A stretch of 64,000 nucleotides of DNA from Mucilaginibacter gotjawali (GCF_002355435.1 NZ_AP017313.1:2728001-2792000), one strand, 5' to 3'; counted from the first letter of the stretch, positions 10,078 to 19,020 are shown. A program made the numbers and translations. Notes: generated by a model from the sequence alone, not told the origin.

Positions 10078-11382
10078 TTACAAACGGCCATCTATTATAT
10101 TTTTGGGCAATATGCCTTTTACGTCATAAATCACCCTTTTTTCTTTGCATAATTTTCGCACATCTAAATTTTTAAATTCTTTGTGTGCAACAGCTAATAT
10201 GACCGCATCAAAATCAGCAGCATATCCAAGCTCCCTAACTGAGTCGCATCCATATTCATGTTTTACTTCGGCCGGGTCCGCCCAGGGATCAAAAACAGTA
10301 ATATTGACTTCGTATTGCTTCAATGTTCGCAAAATATCAACCACTTTGGTGTTACGCACATCAGGACAGTTCTCTTTAAAAGTGATGCCTAAAATAAGAA
10401 TCTTTGCCCCCCTTATCGGCATGTCCTTCTTAACCATGAGCTTAATTACTTCCTGTGCAATATATTCGCCTATTCCATCATTTAAACGGCGGCCGGCTAA
10501 AATAATCTCAGGATGATACCCAGCTTCCTGCGCTTTTTGTGCTAAGTAATAGGGGTCTACACCAATGCAATGCCCGCCCACCAATCCTGGCCTGAAATTC
10601 ATGAAATTCCATTTTGTCCCGGCGGCCTGTAAAACGTCCTCGGTATCAATCCCCAGGCGGTTAAATATCTTTGCCAGTTCATTTACAAATGCGATATTGA
10701 TATCCCGCTGCGAGTTTTCTATCACTTTAGCTGCTTCAGCTACTTTTATTGATGTTGCCTTAAAAGTTCCGGCGGTAATAACAGACTTATAAATTTGATC
10801 AATTATTTCGGCCGCTTCCGGTGTTGAACCGGATGTCACCTTTAAAATCTTTGAAACCGTATGTTCTTTATCACCAGGGTTAATACGTTCGGGCGAATAA
10901 CCTGCAAAAAAATCAATATTGAATTTTAAGCCTGAAGATTTTTCAAGGATAGGAACACATTCATCTTCAGTAACGCCGGGGTAAACAGTTGATTCGTATA
11001 CAACAATACTTCCTTTTTTTAATACTTTTCCTACGGTCTCACTGGCTTTATACAAAGGTGTCAGGTCAGGACGGTTATTCTTATCTACAGGCGTTGGCAC
11101 GGTTACTATATATATATCGCAATCTCTAATGTCATCTAAAACATTACTGCAGTATAGTCCAATTTTTGGGGAATTTTCTGTTTTTATTACTTCTTTTAAC
11201 AGTTCATCGCTAACTTCTAAAGTCCGGTCAAACCCATTGTTAAGTTCTGTTATTCTTAATAGCTTCAGGTCAAATCCAATAACCCGGTATTTTTTTGCAA
11301 ACTCAGCGGCCAGCGGTAAGCCGACATATCCAAGTCCAATAACACCAATTTTAAACTGCTGGTAATTAATTTTATCTTCCAT
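10078..11382 (-). CDS. UDP-N-acetyl sugar 6-dehydrogenase (WbpA/TviB-like)
   Basis: NAD-dependent nucleotide-sugar dehydrogenase of 434 residues. It has the N-terminal Rossmann motif GVIGLGYVGLPLA, the central dimer/substrate domain, and the catalytic cysteine in GGHCIGVDPYYLAQKA. The C-terminal domain carries ILGITFKENCPDVRNTKV. This architecture and the VGLPLA start are characteristic of the WbpA/TviB group (UDP-GlcNAc to UDP-GlcNAcA) rather than Ugd. It supplies uronic acid precursors to the cluster together with the adjacent epimerase. Confidence 0.9.
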   Translation of the reverse strand: MEDKINYQQFKIGVIGLGYVGLPLAAEFAKKYRVIGFDLKLLRITELNNGFDRTLEVSDELLKEVIKTENSPKIGLYCSNVLDDIRDCDIYIVTVPTPVDKNNRPDLTPLYKASETVGKVLKKGSIVVYESTVYPGVTEDECVPILEKSSGLKFNIDFFAGYSPERINPGDKEHTVSKILKVTSGSTPEAAEIIDQIYKSVITAGTFKATSIKVAEAAKVIENSQRDINIAFVNELAKIFNRLGIDTEDVLQAAGTKWNFMNFRPGLVGGHCIGVDPYYLAQKAQEAGYHPEIILAGRRLNDGIGEYIAQEVIKLMVKKDMPIRGAKILILGITFKENCPDVRNTKVVDILRTLKQYEVNITVFDPWADPAEVKHEYGCDSVRELGYAADFDAVILAVAHKEFKNLDVRKLCKEKRVIYDVKGILPKNIIDGRL

Positions 11383-11428
11383 TTTGCTATATAATTAAAA
11401 AATGTTCGTTTAAGGCAGTGCGATAAGC

Positions 11429-13813
11429 TCAATCATGTGATTTTTTCTTTATTAACTTCTTAAAAAAAGATTGCTTTTTAGGATCGTCCTGGTAATAACC
11501 ACCGCCACCATAACCATAACCATAGCCATATCCGTAACCATAGCCATAACTATAGCCATAAGCGCTTTGCATGTCAATAGCGTTCAGAATAATATTCATG
11601 TTATTGAACTTCCTGGTGCGGTAGAGCTTATCAATTGTATTTATCTGGCTTTTAGCGGTGTAGTTATGGCGCACAATAAATAGTGTGAGATCAGCATAGG
11701 CACCCAATATCTGTGCATCTGTAACCAAACCAACAGGTGGGGTATCCAAAATGATATAGTCAAAATCCCGTTTAAGCTCCTCAATGAGCTTTGAAACCCG
11801 GCCATTAACCAGCAGTTCGGCCGGGTTGGGGGGGATGGCACCGCTGGTTATGATATAATAATTTTCCTGTAAAGCTATTGGTTTCAGTATATCCTTGTAA
11901 TTTACTTTACCAATTAAGTAGTTTGATAAGCCCTGGATATTATCAATACCCAAGCCACTGTGTAATTTAGGCTTACGTAAGTCCATTTCCAAAATCACCA
12001 CTTTTTTACCTGACATGGCTAAACTGGCGCCAAGGTTTAGTGAAACAAATGATTTTCCTTCACCGCTGATGCTGGATGTGACCAAAATTATTTTTTGATT
12101 TTCCAGAGGAATAACAAATTGCAGGTTAGTACGTAACGCTCTGATCTGTTCGGCAACAATAGAACGAGACTTGTTAACTATCAATAAAGCATCCTTGCCG
12201 TCTGAACGCGAGATTTCAGCGATTACCGGGATATTTGTAGCCTGCTCAATATCAAGCTTACGGTTGACCCTGAAATTTAATAATGCCTTAAAGTAAATAA
12301 TACCTCCGGGCAAAATAATTCCCGCGATTAAAAAGGCAATATAAATCAGATTTTTTATTGGTTTTACAGGGTACTTACTGCTCGTTGCCGGATCAATAGT
12401 TCTGCTATCTGCCACGCCCGAAGCAAGTTGCATGGCAGTTTCTTCGCGCTTTTGTAATAAATAAGTGAATAAGGCATTTTTAATATCCTGCTGACGCATT
12501 ACATCCAGTAATCCCCGCTCAATGGTTGGAACCTTTCTAATAACAGATTCGAATTGGTTATTTTTACCCTGCAGTTGCTGCCTGGTTATTTCCAATCCTT
12601 TTTTTAAGTTTTGAACCGATACCTGTATGGCGCTTTTTAATGAATTAATCTGGTCGGTAAATGTAGTAACCAATGGGTTTGTTTCGGGCACCGTTTGCAG
12701 TAAACTGAGTTTTTTGAGTTGAGTTTCTCCAAGCTGAGAAACCAATCCTAATAAGGTAGGGTCCGCAATCCCCAAAAGGGAGGGTAATGCTGACGGCTGG
12801 TCATCATTTTTTCGTAAATAGTTTTCAAGGTTTTTCAGCACGCTGAGCTGGATCAAAACCTTGTTTAGCTCTGTATCGTTATCCTGCACCCCTTGCAGGA
12901 ATATTTTCGATTCTGCGCTAATATCAGTTATACGATTTGTTGATTTATACTGCTCGACGCTTTTTTCGACTGTACTGAGCTCTGCTGCTATTCCATCAAG
13001 CCGGTCGGTAATAAAGGTTAGGGTTTTTGAAGTTTCCTTATTCTTATCTTCCAAAGCGGCCATATTATATTCTTCAACCAGCCTGTTCAAAAAATCCTGT
13101 CCCCTTTGTGGAATGGCGTCCTCCATGGTAATAATTAAGGAAGTGGCCTCCTTGCTAACCGGATTTATTTTTAGATTATTGGCATATTGTTCAATGATAT
13201 CAGCCATATCATTAAATTTAACACTAAGCGTTTGGGAAAATAAACCTTTCCCGGTTGGCTCAATCAAAATCATTCCGGCCTCCGTTTTGACCGGTATATT
13301 TACAGCATATTTTTTACCACTAACCTTAACTTCCGCTGCATTTAATAATTGTATTGTTAAAATAGTTTTGTAAGCGTTGCCACTCGGTTGCAATAATTCG
13401 ACATCGAATGGCTTATCTTCATAAACTTCCCTTTCCGGTATACTTTCTGTGTTGATATACGAAGTTTGTAATTTTAGTGCGCTTACCACTTTTTTCAAAA
13501 TGGTTTTGGATTTTAAGATCTGTATTTCATTATCGATAATCTTACCGGACGAAAAAATGTCAAGGTCTTTAAGCAGATCGCTTTGCCCGCTCATTTTATT
13601 CTTATTGTCTTTAATCAGCAGATCAGTTTCGATTTTATATAATGGCGTTGAAAGCTTTGCATAAATATATCCCAGTATTAGAAAAAGGATGACAGAGGTA
13701 ACAAACCATTTCCAGTGCCTTAGGTATTTGAAAAGTGTTTCCCGTAAATCAGGCCCATTATTATCCTGTTCTATATTTCCATCAGTATCATCAATAGTAT
13801 CCATTTGTAACAA
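11429..13813 (-). CDS. Wzc-like polysaccharide co-polymerase tyrosine kinase
   Basis: Bacterial tyrosine autokinase fused to a Wzz-type chain-length domain, 794 residues. A Wzz domain begins the protein, with a first membrane helix at about 35-55. A long periplasmic coiled-coil region runs to a second membrane helix near 500. The cytoplasmic BY-kinase domain has Walker A in SGEGKS (about 580), Walker A' in EMDLRKP and Walker B in YIILDTPP. The tail (about 750-780) is an unusual Tyr-Gly alternation plus YY, the autophosphorylation cluster, followed by a basic end. It controls polymer length and export with the outer-membrane Wza-like protein encoded 14 bp upstream. Confidence 0.95.
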   Translation of the reverse strand: MLQMDTIDDTDGNIEQDNNGPDLRETLFKYLRHWKWFVTSVILFLILGYIYAKLSTPLYKIETDLLIKDNKNKMSGQSDLLKDLDIFSSGKIIDNEIQILKSKTILKKVVSALKLQTSYINTESIPEREVYEDKPFDVELLQPSGNAYKTILTIQLLNAAEVKVSGKKYAVNIPVKTEAGMILIEPTGKGLFSQTLSVKFNDMADIIEQYANNLKINPVSKEATSLIITMEDAIPQRGQDFLNRLVEEYNMAALEDKNKETSKTLTFITDRLDGIAAELSTVEKSVEQYKSTNRITDISAESKIFLQGVQDNDTELNKVLIQLSVLKNLENYLRKNDDQPSALPSLLGIADPTLLGLVSQLGETQLKKLSLLQTVPETNPLVTTFTDQINSLKSAIQVSVQNLKKGLEITRQQLQGKNNQFESVIRKVPTIERGLLDVMRQQDIKNALFTYLLQKREETAMQLASGVADSRTIDPATSSKYPVKPIKNLIYIAFLIAGIILPGGIIYFKALLNFRVNRKLDIEQATNIPVIAEISRSDGKDALLIVNKSRSIVAEQIRALRTNLQFVIPLENQKIILVTSSISGEGKSFVSLNLGASLAMSGKKVVILEMDLRKPKLHSGLGIDNIQGLSNYLIGKVNYKDILKPIALQENYYIITSGAIPPNPAELLVNGRVSKLIEELKRDFDYIILDTPPVGLVTDAQILGAYADLTLFIVRHNYTAKSQINTIDKLYRTRKFNNMNIILNAIDMQSAYGYSYGYGYGYGYGYGYGGGGYYQDDPKKQSFFKKLIKKKSHD

Positions 13814-13827
13814 TACAAGTAATTGGT

Positions 13828-14679
13828 TTAAAGCTTTATGTGACTATAACTAAAAATAATAGCAATGAATGATAGTGCGCTCAATATTATAGGTAAAATC
13901 TGGTAGGTTTTATCCGTTTGGGCAATTCTGCCTTTTCCGGGTTCAACATAAATAACATCATTTGAGTGCAGATAATAATAAGGCGAACTGTAAAGCTCCC
14001 TGCTATTTAAGTTAACGTGGCCGAACTCTTTTTTGCCGTCATGCTCGCGGATAACGAGCACATTATCTCTTTTTCCGAAAATAGTAAGGTCGCCGGCCAT
14101 GCTCAGGGCTTCCGGTAGAGTGATTTGTTCATTCGGTATCACATAGACGGAGGGACGGGCAACCTCGCCCATAATTGATATTTTATAATTCAGGAACCTT
14201 ACATTTACCGTAGGCTCTTTTAAATATGTCACCAGGCGTTTTTTTAATATTACCCTTAATTGTGACGTACTAAGGCCCGACACTTTTATTGAACCGATAA
14301 GCGGGATTTCAATGATGCCCGCTGAGTCTACCAGGAACCCGGGCGCTGCGGGTTGTGAGATGGCAGCAGGAGCTCCTCCGCCTCCGGTATTTCCTCCAGT
14401 CGGATTGTCTGAAGCTACAGGCATCGTAGAATATGGATTGAAAAAGCTGCTCGCCATTGGGTTCAATGACCCCACTGAAATGGATAGTATGTCGCCTGTT
14501 TGAATCTTGGGTACAAAGGCCTGTGCAACAGTAATGGTATCATGATCCTGGCTTCCCTTTTGGAAATAAGCAATTTGCTTTTGATCCACACAGGACGACA
14601 TCATAAAAGCGATAGCGGTAAAAATTAAAATGGCAGGGTAAATTGCTTTTAAGTGCTTAGTGCTGTAAAACATTATCAT
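13828..14679 (-). CDS. Wza-like polysaccharide export lipoprotein
   Basis: Outer-membrane polysaccharide export protein of 283 residues. It has a signal peptide with a lipoprotein cysteine (SSC, Cys30), a poly-export domain (IQTGDILSISVGSL, then GFLVDSAGIIEIPLIGSIKV), a SLBB-like part (ISIMGEVARPSVYVIP) and a hydrophobic C-terminal helix of the Bacteroidota type. A Gly/Pro/Ala-rich insertion lies around residues 92-113. It is the first gene of the exopolysaccharide operon. Met3 (14673) is an equally likely start. A candidate promoter lies 22 bp upstream of the listed start codon. Confidence 0.92.
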   Translation of the reverse strand: MIMFYSTKHLKAIYPAILIFTAIAFMMSSCVDQKQIAYFQKGSQDHDTITVAQAFVPKIQTGDILSISVGSLNPMASSFFNPYSTMPVASDNPTGGNTGGGGAPAAISQPAAPGFLVDSAGIIEIPLIGSIKVSGLSTSQLRVILKKRLVTYLKEPTVNVRFLNYKISIMGEVARPSVYVIPNEQITLPEALSMAGDLTIFGKRDNVLVIREHDGKKEFGHVNLNSRELYSSPYYYLHSNDVIYVEPGKGRIAQTDKTYQILPIILSALSFIAIIFSYSHIKL

Positions 14680-14700
14680 TGTGGTTAAGTATCGCTAGAT

Positions 14701-14731
14701 CAAAAGTAAACCCATTAAACTGCCTTAAAAA
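14701..14731 (-). promoter_or_regulatory. Candidate promoter of the polysaccharide operon
   Basis: Read on the minus strand, 14708-14701 is TACTTTTG, a perfect match to the Bacteroidota -7 box TAnnTTTG. The expected -33 position, 19 bp further upstream (14731-14728), is TTTT instead of TTTG. The start codon of the Wza-like gene is about 22 bp downstream, which implies a short leader. A small dyad ATGAC-TTCC-GTCAT lies further upstream near 14753-14766. Confidence 0.5.
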
Positions 14732-14766
14732 TGATAGGAGTGGTGTATTAAAGATGACTTCCGTCA

Positions 14767-15099
14767 TATTTGATAAGCGGAAGGTTTAATTAATGAAGGG
14801 ATATTATGATGGGGATGCGGGGCGTAAAATTAGGAATAAGGCAGGGGGGTAGTAGTTGTTGTCGCCTGATTAGGGGCTACTATTTGAGTGAGGACCTATG
14901 CTAGGGGGTATACAGAAAAATGTTTTTTTCATGTCAGCCGGTTACAGATTTTAGTGCTCCGGGCCGGGGAGCAGGGTTTTCAGGTTAATTCTTTCTTCCT
15001 CTTTAGACTAGCAAATATATATGCTTAATTTTTTATTCCCCCAACTTTTCGTCATGACCCATCCTTATTCTGCTTGATCCAGTACTTCTGGAAAACAAG
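14767..15099. other. Intergenic stretch without recognised gene
   Basis: No convincing reading frame or RNA was seen between the promoter region of the polysaccharide operon and the tRNA terminator. The stretch is locally G-rich (near 14815-14900), unlike the AT-rich spacers elsewhere. A short GC-rich hairpin (GCTCC/GGAGC) sits near 14957. Confidence 0.5.
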
Positions 15100-15132
15100 A
15101 AAGGCCCTTATAATTAAATAAGAGCCTTTTTG
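15100..15132 (-). terminator. Rho-independent terminator of tRNA-Pro
   Basis: The inverted repeat AAAGGC(C)CTTAT / ATAAG(A)GCCTTT surrounds a short AT loop. On the minus strand it comes 4 nt after the tRNA 3' end and is followed by a T-rich run. Confidence 0.7.
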
Positions 15133-15135
15133 CAG

Positions 15136-15209
15136 TCGGGGTGGCAGGATTCGAACCTGCGGCCTCCACATCCCAAATGTGGCGCGATACCGGGCTACGC
15201 TACACCCCG
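15136..15209 (-). tRNA. tRNA-Pro (anticodon TGG)
   Basis: A 74-nt cloverleaf on the minus strand. The acceptor stem is CGGGGTG/CACCCCG with discriminator A. The D-stem is GCG/CGC, and the anticodon stem CCACA/TGTGG carries loop TTTGGGA, giving anticodon TGG. The T arm is GCAGG-TTCGAAT-CCTGC. The CCA end is not encoded. It has its own promoter and terminator and is therefore a single-gene unit between the polysaccharide operon and the small ORF. Confidence 0.97.
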
Positions 15210-15218
15210 TCGGGGCTG

Positions 15219-15249
15219 CAAAAGTAAGATTTTAATCTTTCTCCGCAAA
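15219..15249 (-). promoter_or_regulatory. Consensus Bacteroidota promoter for tRNA-Pro
   Basis: On the minus strand the -33 box TTTG (15249-15246) is followed by a spacer of exactly 19 bp and the -7 box TACTTTTG (15226-15219). This fully matches TTTG-N19-TAnnTTTG. The -7 box ends 10 bp before the mature tRNA 5' end. This is the best evidence in the window for the sigma-ABfr type of housekeeping promoter. Confidence 0.8.
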
Positions 15250-15369
15250 TCTTTTTTTAATAAAGTTTTAATTGGACGTTTTTTCAGGCAGAAATGTGAA
15301 TAAACAGCCAATTGTTAAAAAAAGCAAGGCATTTTTTAGCATGATTAAGGTTAGGTGTGTTAGATAATT

Positions 15370-15477
15370 TTAAATACGCGTTGTTACACTCCATTTAATT
15401 ATCATCATTGCAACGGCAACGGTAATAACCAACCCGAGAAAAACAAGTATCCAATATAAAAATGTTCTCATTAGCAT
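15370..15477 (-). CDS. Possible 35-residue single-pass membrane protein
   Basis: Short frame starting ATG at 15477 and ending TAA at 15370. The product is almost entirely one hydrophobic helix (about residues 5-27), flanked by an N-terminal Arg and a short C-terminal tail with K and R (IIKWSVTTRI). A second in-frame Met lies at residue 3. It stands alone in the spacer between the tRNA and kduI. No function is recognised. The helix-plus-basic-tail composition is what small membrane proteins look like, but chance cannot be excluded at this length. Confidence 0.4.
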   Translation of the reverse strand: MLMRTFLYWILVFLGLVITVAVAMMIIKWSVTTRI

Positions 15478-15870
15478 ACAGGAAATTTATCAAATCTCAC
15501 CAAAGTTAATAAAATATTAACGGATAATATTGACCACGATCACTTTGATGAAAAATATTAAAACGCTTTTTGGGGTAAAATCAGCACATGTCAAAATATT
15601 TACCAATACTATTTATCTGCAGCGCCTTATAAAGTAACAATATAATTATTTATTAATTCTTTCGTCAAGATCCTGTTTATCCATTTTTTTTGATTTGTAA
15701 GTGTTTTAATACGTTAATATCAACAAAAAATTAACCTATTGTAAAAACTATTTTACCGGATTTTGTAATGGTAAATGATACCTTTGATTTATGGTTAAGG
15801 AATTTGATTTATTAACTATCTTATTAAATCAACCGCAACCTTTACAAAAACTATAACCAATACATAAAAA
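15478..15870. other. AT-rich spacer upstream of kduI
   Basis: AT-rich, with no reading frame or RNA recognised. It must contain the promoter of the kduI operon: TACCTTTG at 15779-15786 fits the TAnnTTTG box, but no TTTG occurs 19 bp before it, so this assignment is weak. Confidence 0.4.
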
Positions 15871-16701
15871 TTGAAAGTTCTGCATAGCGTTCATGCCGCT
15901 GATTTTAAAAGTTACGATACTGCCTTGATCAGGGAGCGGTTTTTGATCGATCAAATCGTCTCAAAAGATACCGTCAATTGCGTTTATACCCACTACGACC
16001 GGATGATAGTGGGTGCAGCCAACCCCGTAACCGAACAACTTGAGCTCGGTAATTATTTTAACCTTAAAGCTGAATATTTTTTAGAGCGGAGGGAGATCGG
16101 GATTATTAATGTGGCTGGTGATGGGTTAGTTACTGCCGATGACAAGTCTTTCAACCTGAAAAAATTTGATTGTATTTACATCGGTAAAGGTGTAAAACGG
16201 GTTGCATTTACCAGTAAAAAAAGCGAAACACCAGCGGTGTTTTATTTCCTTTCTGCCCCGGCGCATACCAGTTATCCGGTAAGGCTCATGACAATGGAAG
16301 AGGCCGCGAAAGTAGATGCAGGAAGCCTAGCTACCGCAAATTTACGTACAATTAACAAATATATCCATGAAGATGGTATTAAAAGCTGCCAGTTGGTGAT
16401 GGGACTTACCACTTTGCAACCTGGTAGTGTATGGAATACTATGCCGGCGCATACCCACGACAGGAGGATGGAGGCCTATTTTTATTTCGACCTGCCGGCC
16501 GGGCAAAAAATAATGCATTTTATGGGCGAAGGGCATGAAACAAGGCTCATCACCCTAAATAATTACGAGGCGGTGGTTTCGCCGCCATGGAGTATTCATT
16601 CGGGTTGTGGTACGCACAATTATAACTTTATTTGGGGCATGGCTGGAGAGAACATGGATTATACGGATATGGACCCGATTTCAATAACAGATTTAAGATA
16701 A
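15871..16701 (+). CDS. kduI: 5-dehydro-4-deoxy-D-glucuronate isomerase
   Basis: KduI converts 5-dehydro-4-deoxy-D-glucuronate, released from unsaturated uronides (pectin, glycosaminoglycans), to 2,5-diketo-3-deoxy-gluconate in the cytoplasm. The 276-residue length is standard. The cupin zinc site is visible in PAHTHDRRMEAYFY (HxH and Glu), with the later histidine in VVSPPWSIHSG. The start is a TTG at 15871; the protein start MKVLHSVHAADFKSYDT aligns with family N-termini, and no upstream ATG is available. The SDR gene follows after only 4 bp, so the two form an operon. Confidence 0.95.
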   Translation: MKVLHSVHAADFKSYDTALIRERFLIDQIVSKDTVNCVYTHYDRMIVGAANPVTEQLELGNYFNLKAEYFLERREIGIINVAGDGLVTADDKSFNLKKFDCIYIGKGVKRVAFTSKKSETPAVFYFLSAPAHTSYPVRLMTMEEAAKVDAGSLATANLRTINKYIHEDGIKSCQLVMGLTTLQPGSVWNTMPAHTHDRRMEAYFYFDLPAGQKIMHFMGEGHETRLITLNNYEAVVSPPWSIHSGCGTHNYNFIWGMAGENMDYTDMDPISITDLR

Positions 16702-16705
16702 AAAT

Positions 16706-17521
16706 ATGTCCAACCAATTTTCATTAGAAGGAAAAGTAATTGTAGTTACCGGCGGTACCGGTATTTTAGGTAATGCCTTTGTAAACGGCATTGTTGCAGC
16801 AGGTGGCACTGTTGGGATATTAGGCAGAAAAAAAGAAGTTGCCGAAGAACGGGCAGATCACATCAATGCAAATGGCGGTAAAGCAATTGCTTTGGTAGCC
16901 GATGTTTTAAATGCAAATGAACTTATCGCCGCAAAAAATAAAATCCTGGATGCTTTTGGCAGGTTGGATGGTTTGGTTAATGGCGCCGGTGGTAATATGC
17001 CTCAAGGAGTTTTACAGCCTGATGAAGACATTTTCAGCATGAACCTGGAAGGAATGAAACAAGTGCTTGAGCTGAATTTATGGGGCACACTTTATCCAAC
17101 TCAAGTATTTGGTGAGGCCATTGCCAAAACAGGTAAGGGGAGTATCGTAAATATTTCCTCGATGAACTCAAAAAGGGCCATCACCAAAGTACTTGGCTAT
17201 AATATGGGCAAAGCGGCAGTTGACTGTTATAACCAATGGTTTGCCGTTGAACTGGCTAACCGTTATGGTGATGCTATCCGGATGAACGCACTGGCCCCGG
17301 GCTTTTTCCTCACCGAGCAAAACAGGAATTTATTAACCACACCTGAAGGCGGTTATACCGAAAGAGGCGAAAAGGTGATCCGCAATACTCCGTTTAAACG
17401 CTTTGGCCACCCTGATGAGTTAATAGGTGCATTGGTTTGGCTGTTAAGCGATGCCTCGGCATTTGTAACCGGGTCAATGATTTGTGTGGATGGCGGGTTT
17501 TCAGCGTTCGCCGGGGTCTAA
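16706..17521 (+). CDS. SDR oxidoreductase of uronate catabolism
   Basis: Classical SDR of 271 residues. It has the NAD(P) motif TGGTGILG near residues 15-22, NGAGG in place of NNAG, catalytic Ser in NISSM, YNMGK as the YxxxK motif, and the C-terminal SAFVTGSMICVDGGFSAF. Coupled to kduI, it is most likely either the KduD step (2-keto-3-deoxygluconate dehydrogenase) or an SDR-type D-mannonate (fructuronate) oxidoreductase; its length and NLWGTLYPTQVF stretch favour the latter. The choice is inference from context. Confidence 0.85.
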   Translation: MSNQFSLEGKVIVVTGGTGILGNAFVNGIVAAGGTVGILGRKKEVAEERADHINANGGKAIALVADVLNANELIAAKNKILDAFGRLDGLVNGAGGNMPQGVLQPDEDIFSMNLEGMKQVLELNLWGTLYPTQVFGEAIAKTGKGSIVNISSMNSKRAITKVLGYNMGKAAVDCYNQWFAVELANRYGDAIRMNALAPGFFLTEQNRNLLTTPEGGYTERGEKVIRNTPFKRFGHPDELIGALVWLLSDASAFVTGSMICVDGGFSAFAGV

Positions 17522-17524
17522 TTG

Positions 17525-17556
17525 GTTCACTTGTTCATTAGTTTATTGGTTGAACC
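17525..17556 (-). repeat. Octamer array (AATGAAC type), reverse orientation
   Basis: Four contiguous octamers, which on the minus strand read GGTTCAAC, CAATAAAC, TAATGAAC and AAGTGAAC. The array starts 4 bp after the stop codon of the SDR gene. The same octamer family lies on the other strand before several permease genes. It is followed at once by nonamers at 17562-17597. Confidence 0.7.
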
Positions 17557-17561
17557 TTTCT

Positions 17562-17597
17562 AACCTTTACAACGAGTACAACTATTCTAACTAAACA
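17562..17597 (+). repeat. Nonamer array (AAC plus six bases)
   Basis: Four perfectly phased nonamers: AACCTTTAC, AACGAGTAC, AACTATTCT, AACTAAACA. The array ends 5 bp before the ATG of the Gfo/Idh gene. A nearly parallel array is found at 42520-42565. Confidence 0.65.
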
Positions 17598-17602
17598 TAA
17601 AC

Positions 17603-18931
17603 ATGGATCGTCGTAAATTTATTCAAAGCACATCGGTAGCCGGAACAAGTTTCCTGCTTGCGCCGCAATTTGGTAAGGCCGCAGGGTTTTTCAAAGGGTC
17701 TCCTAATGAAAAAGTGGTGATCGGTATGATGGGTACCCATAGCAGGGGAGCCTACCTTGCTCAAAACTTCGCCAAAATTCCCAATGTGGAGATAGGCTAT
17801 ATCTGCGACGTGGATTCGAATGTGGTGGATAAAACCACAAATGATCTTTATAAGCAAACCGGCAAAAAACCGCAGGGTATAACGGATATTCGCCGTCTCC
17901 TTGAGAAAAAAGACGTAGATGCTATTGTGATAGCGGCGCCCGACCACTGGCATGCCCCGGCAACCATAATGGCTTGCCAGGCAGGTAAGCATGTTTATGT
18001 AGAGAAGCCCTGCAGCCATAACCCGCATGAAGGGGAAATGGCCGTAGCAGCTGCTAAAAAGTATAATAAACTGGTGCAGATGGGCAGCCAGCGCCGTTCG
18101 TTCTCTAACGTACAGGGCATGATAAAGGAATTGCACGATGGCATTATCGGTCGCGCTTATTATGCGAAAGGATGGTATACCAATCACCGGGCAAGCATTG
18201 GTATTGGTAAAGTGGTACCTGTGCCGGCAAATCTGGATTATGAGCTTTGGCAGGGTCCGGCGCCACGCAAGCCTTATCAAGATAATCTGATCCACTATAA
18301 CTGGCACTGGTTCTGGAACTGGGGCACAGGCGAAGCTTTAAATAACGGCACCCACGAGCTGGACGTGATCCGCTGGGGCCTGGGTGTTGATTTTCCGAAT
18401 AAAGTGGTTTCAACCGGCGGCCGTTTTCATTTTAAAGATGACTGGCAAACGCCTGATACACAAAATATCCTTTATAATTTCCCAAATGACACTGCAGCCG
18501 AATGGGAGGGAAGAAGCTGCAATGGCTTTAATATAGAAGGCCTTGGCCGCGGGGTGATTTTTTACGGCGATAAAGGAACCATATTTTACCAGGGCGGCAA
18601 CGGCTACACGGTTTATGATGGCGATAATAAACTGGTAAAAGAAGTTAAAGACGACGTAGTGGTTGATGCCACCAATAAGGTGAGCCCTACAGAAGCGCTC
18701 GACGGCATGCACATGAAAAACTTTGTGGATTCGGTTCGTGGCGTTGCACAATTAAATTGCCCGATTGAAACAGGCTTTAAATCTACCTTGCTGCCTCAAC
18801 TGGGTAATATTTCTTACCGGGTTGACAGGGTGTTGCATATCGACCCTACTAACGGCCATATTTTGAACGACCCTGAAGCGATGAAACTTTGGCACAGGGA
18901 ATATGAAAAAGGGTGGGAAGTGAAAGTGTAG
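17603..18931 (+). CDS. Tat-exported Gfo/Idh/MocA oxidoreductase
   Basis: NAD(P)-dependent sugar oxidoreductase family, 442 residues. It begins with a twin-arginine signal (DRRKFIQSTSVAG). The Rossmann domain follows (VVIGMMGTHSRGA), the catalytic-lysine motif is EKPCSHNP, and the C-terminal alpha/beta domain is of the GH109-like or 3-keto-glucoside pathway type (NWHWFWNWGTGEALNNGTHE). Such exported members in Bacteroidota act on glycosides in the periplasm, often together with DUF1080 proteins, as here. The substrate is unknown. The preceding spacer is filled with octamer and nonamer repeats. Confidence 0.9.
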   Translation: MDRRKFIQSTSVAGTSFLLAPQFGKAAGFFKGSPNEKVVIGMMGTHSRGAYLAQNFAKIPNVEIGYICDVDSNVVDKTTNDLYKQTGKKPQGITDIRRLLEKKDVDAIVIAAPDHWHAPATIMACQAGKHVYVEKPCSHNPHEGEMAVAAAKKYNKLVQMGSQRRSFSNVQGMIKELHDGIIGRAYYAKGWYTNHRASIGIGKVVPVPANLDYELWQGPAPRKPYQDNLIHYNWHWFWNWGTGEALNNGTHELDVIRWGLGVDFPNKVVSTGGRFHFKDDWQTPDTQNILYNFPNDTAAEWEGRSCNGFNIEGLGRGVIFYGDKGTIFYQGGNGYTVYDGDNKLVKEVKDDVVVDATNKVSPTEALDGMHMKNFVDSVRGVAQLNCPIETGFKSTLLPQLGNISYRVDRVLHIDPTNGHILNDPEAMKLWHREYEKGWEVKV

Positions 18932-18939
18932 ATAAAAAG

Positions 18940-18966
18940 TTGCGAGGCACGAAGCAATCGCGAACT
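18940..18966 (+). repeat. Fragment resembling a dispersed REP-type repeat
   Basis: The stretch TTGCGAGGCACGAAGCAATC resembles the TTGCGAGGnACGAAGCAATC core of a repeat I remember from many bacterial genomes, including Bacteroidota. Only this half is present; no partner arm is seen in the 89-bp spacer. Confidence 0.45.
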
Positions 18967-19020
18967 ATGCATAAAAGTGATTTTATATAAGACAATAATA
19001 TCAATGCTGAATAGAACATT

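Noticed and set aside
15136..15209. tRNA-Pro as integration site of a genomic island carrying the polysaccharide operon
   Set aside because: No integrase, no repeated tRNA 3' end and no phage genes are visible in the window.
17591..18307. 238-residue minus-strand frame opposite the Gfo/Idh/MocA gene
   Set aside because: Antisense shadow of a clearly conserved coding sequence; no recognisable motif.
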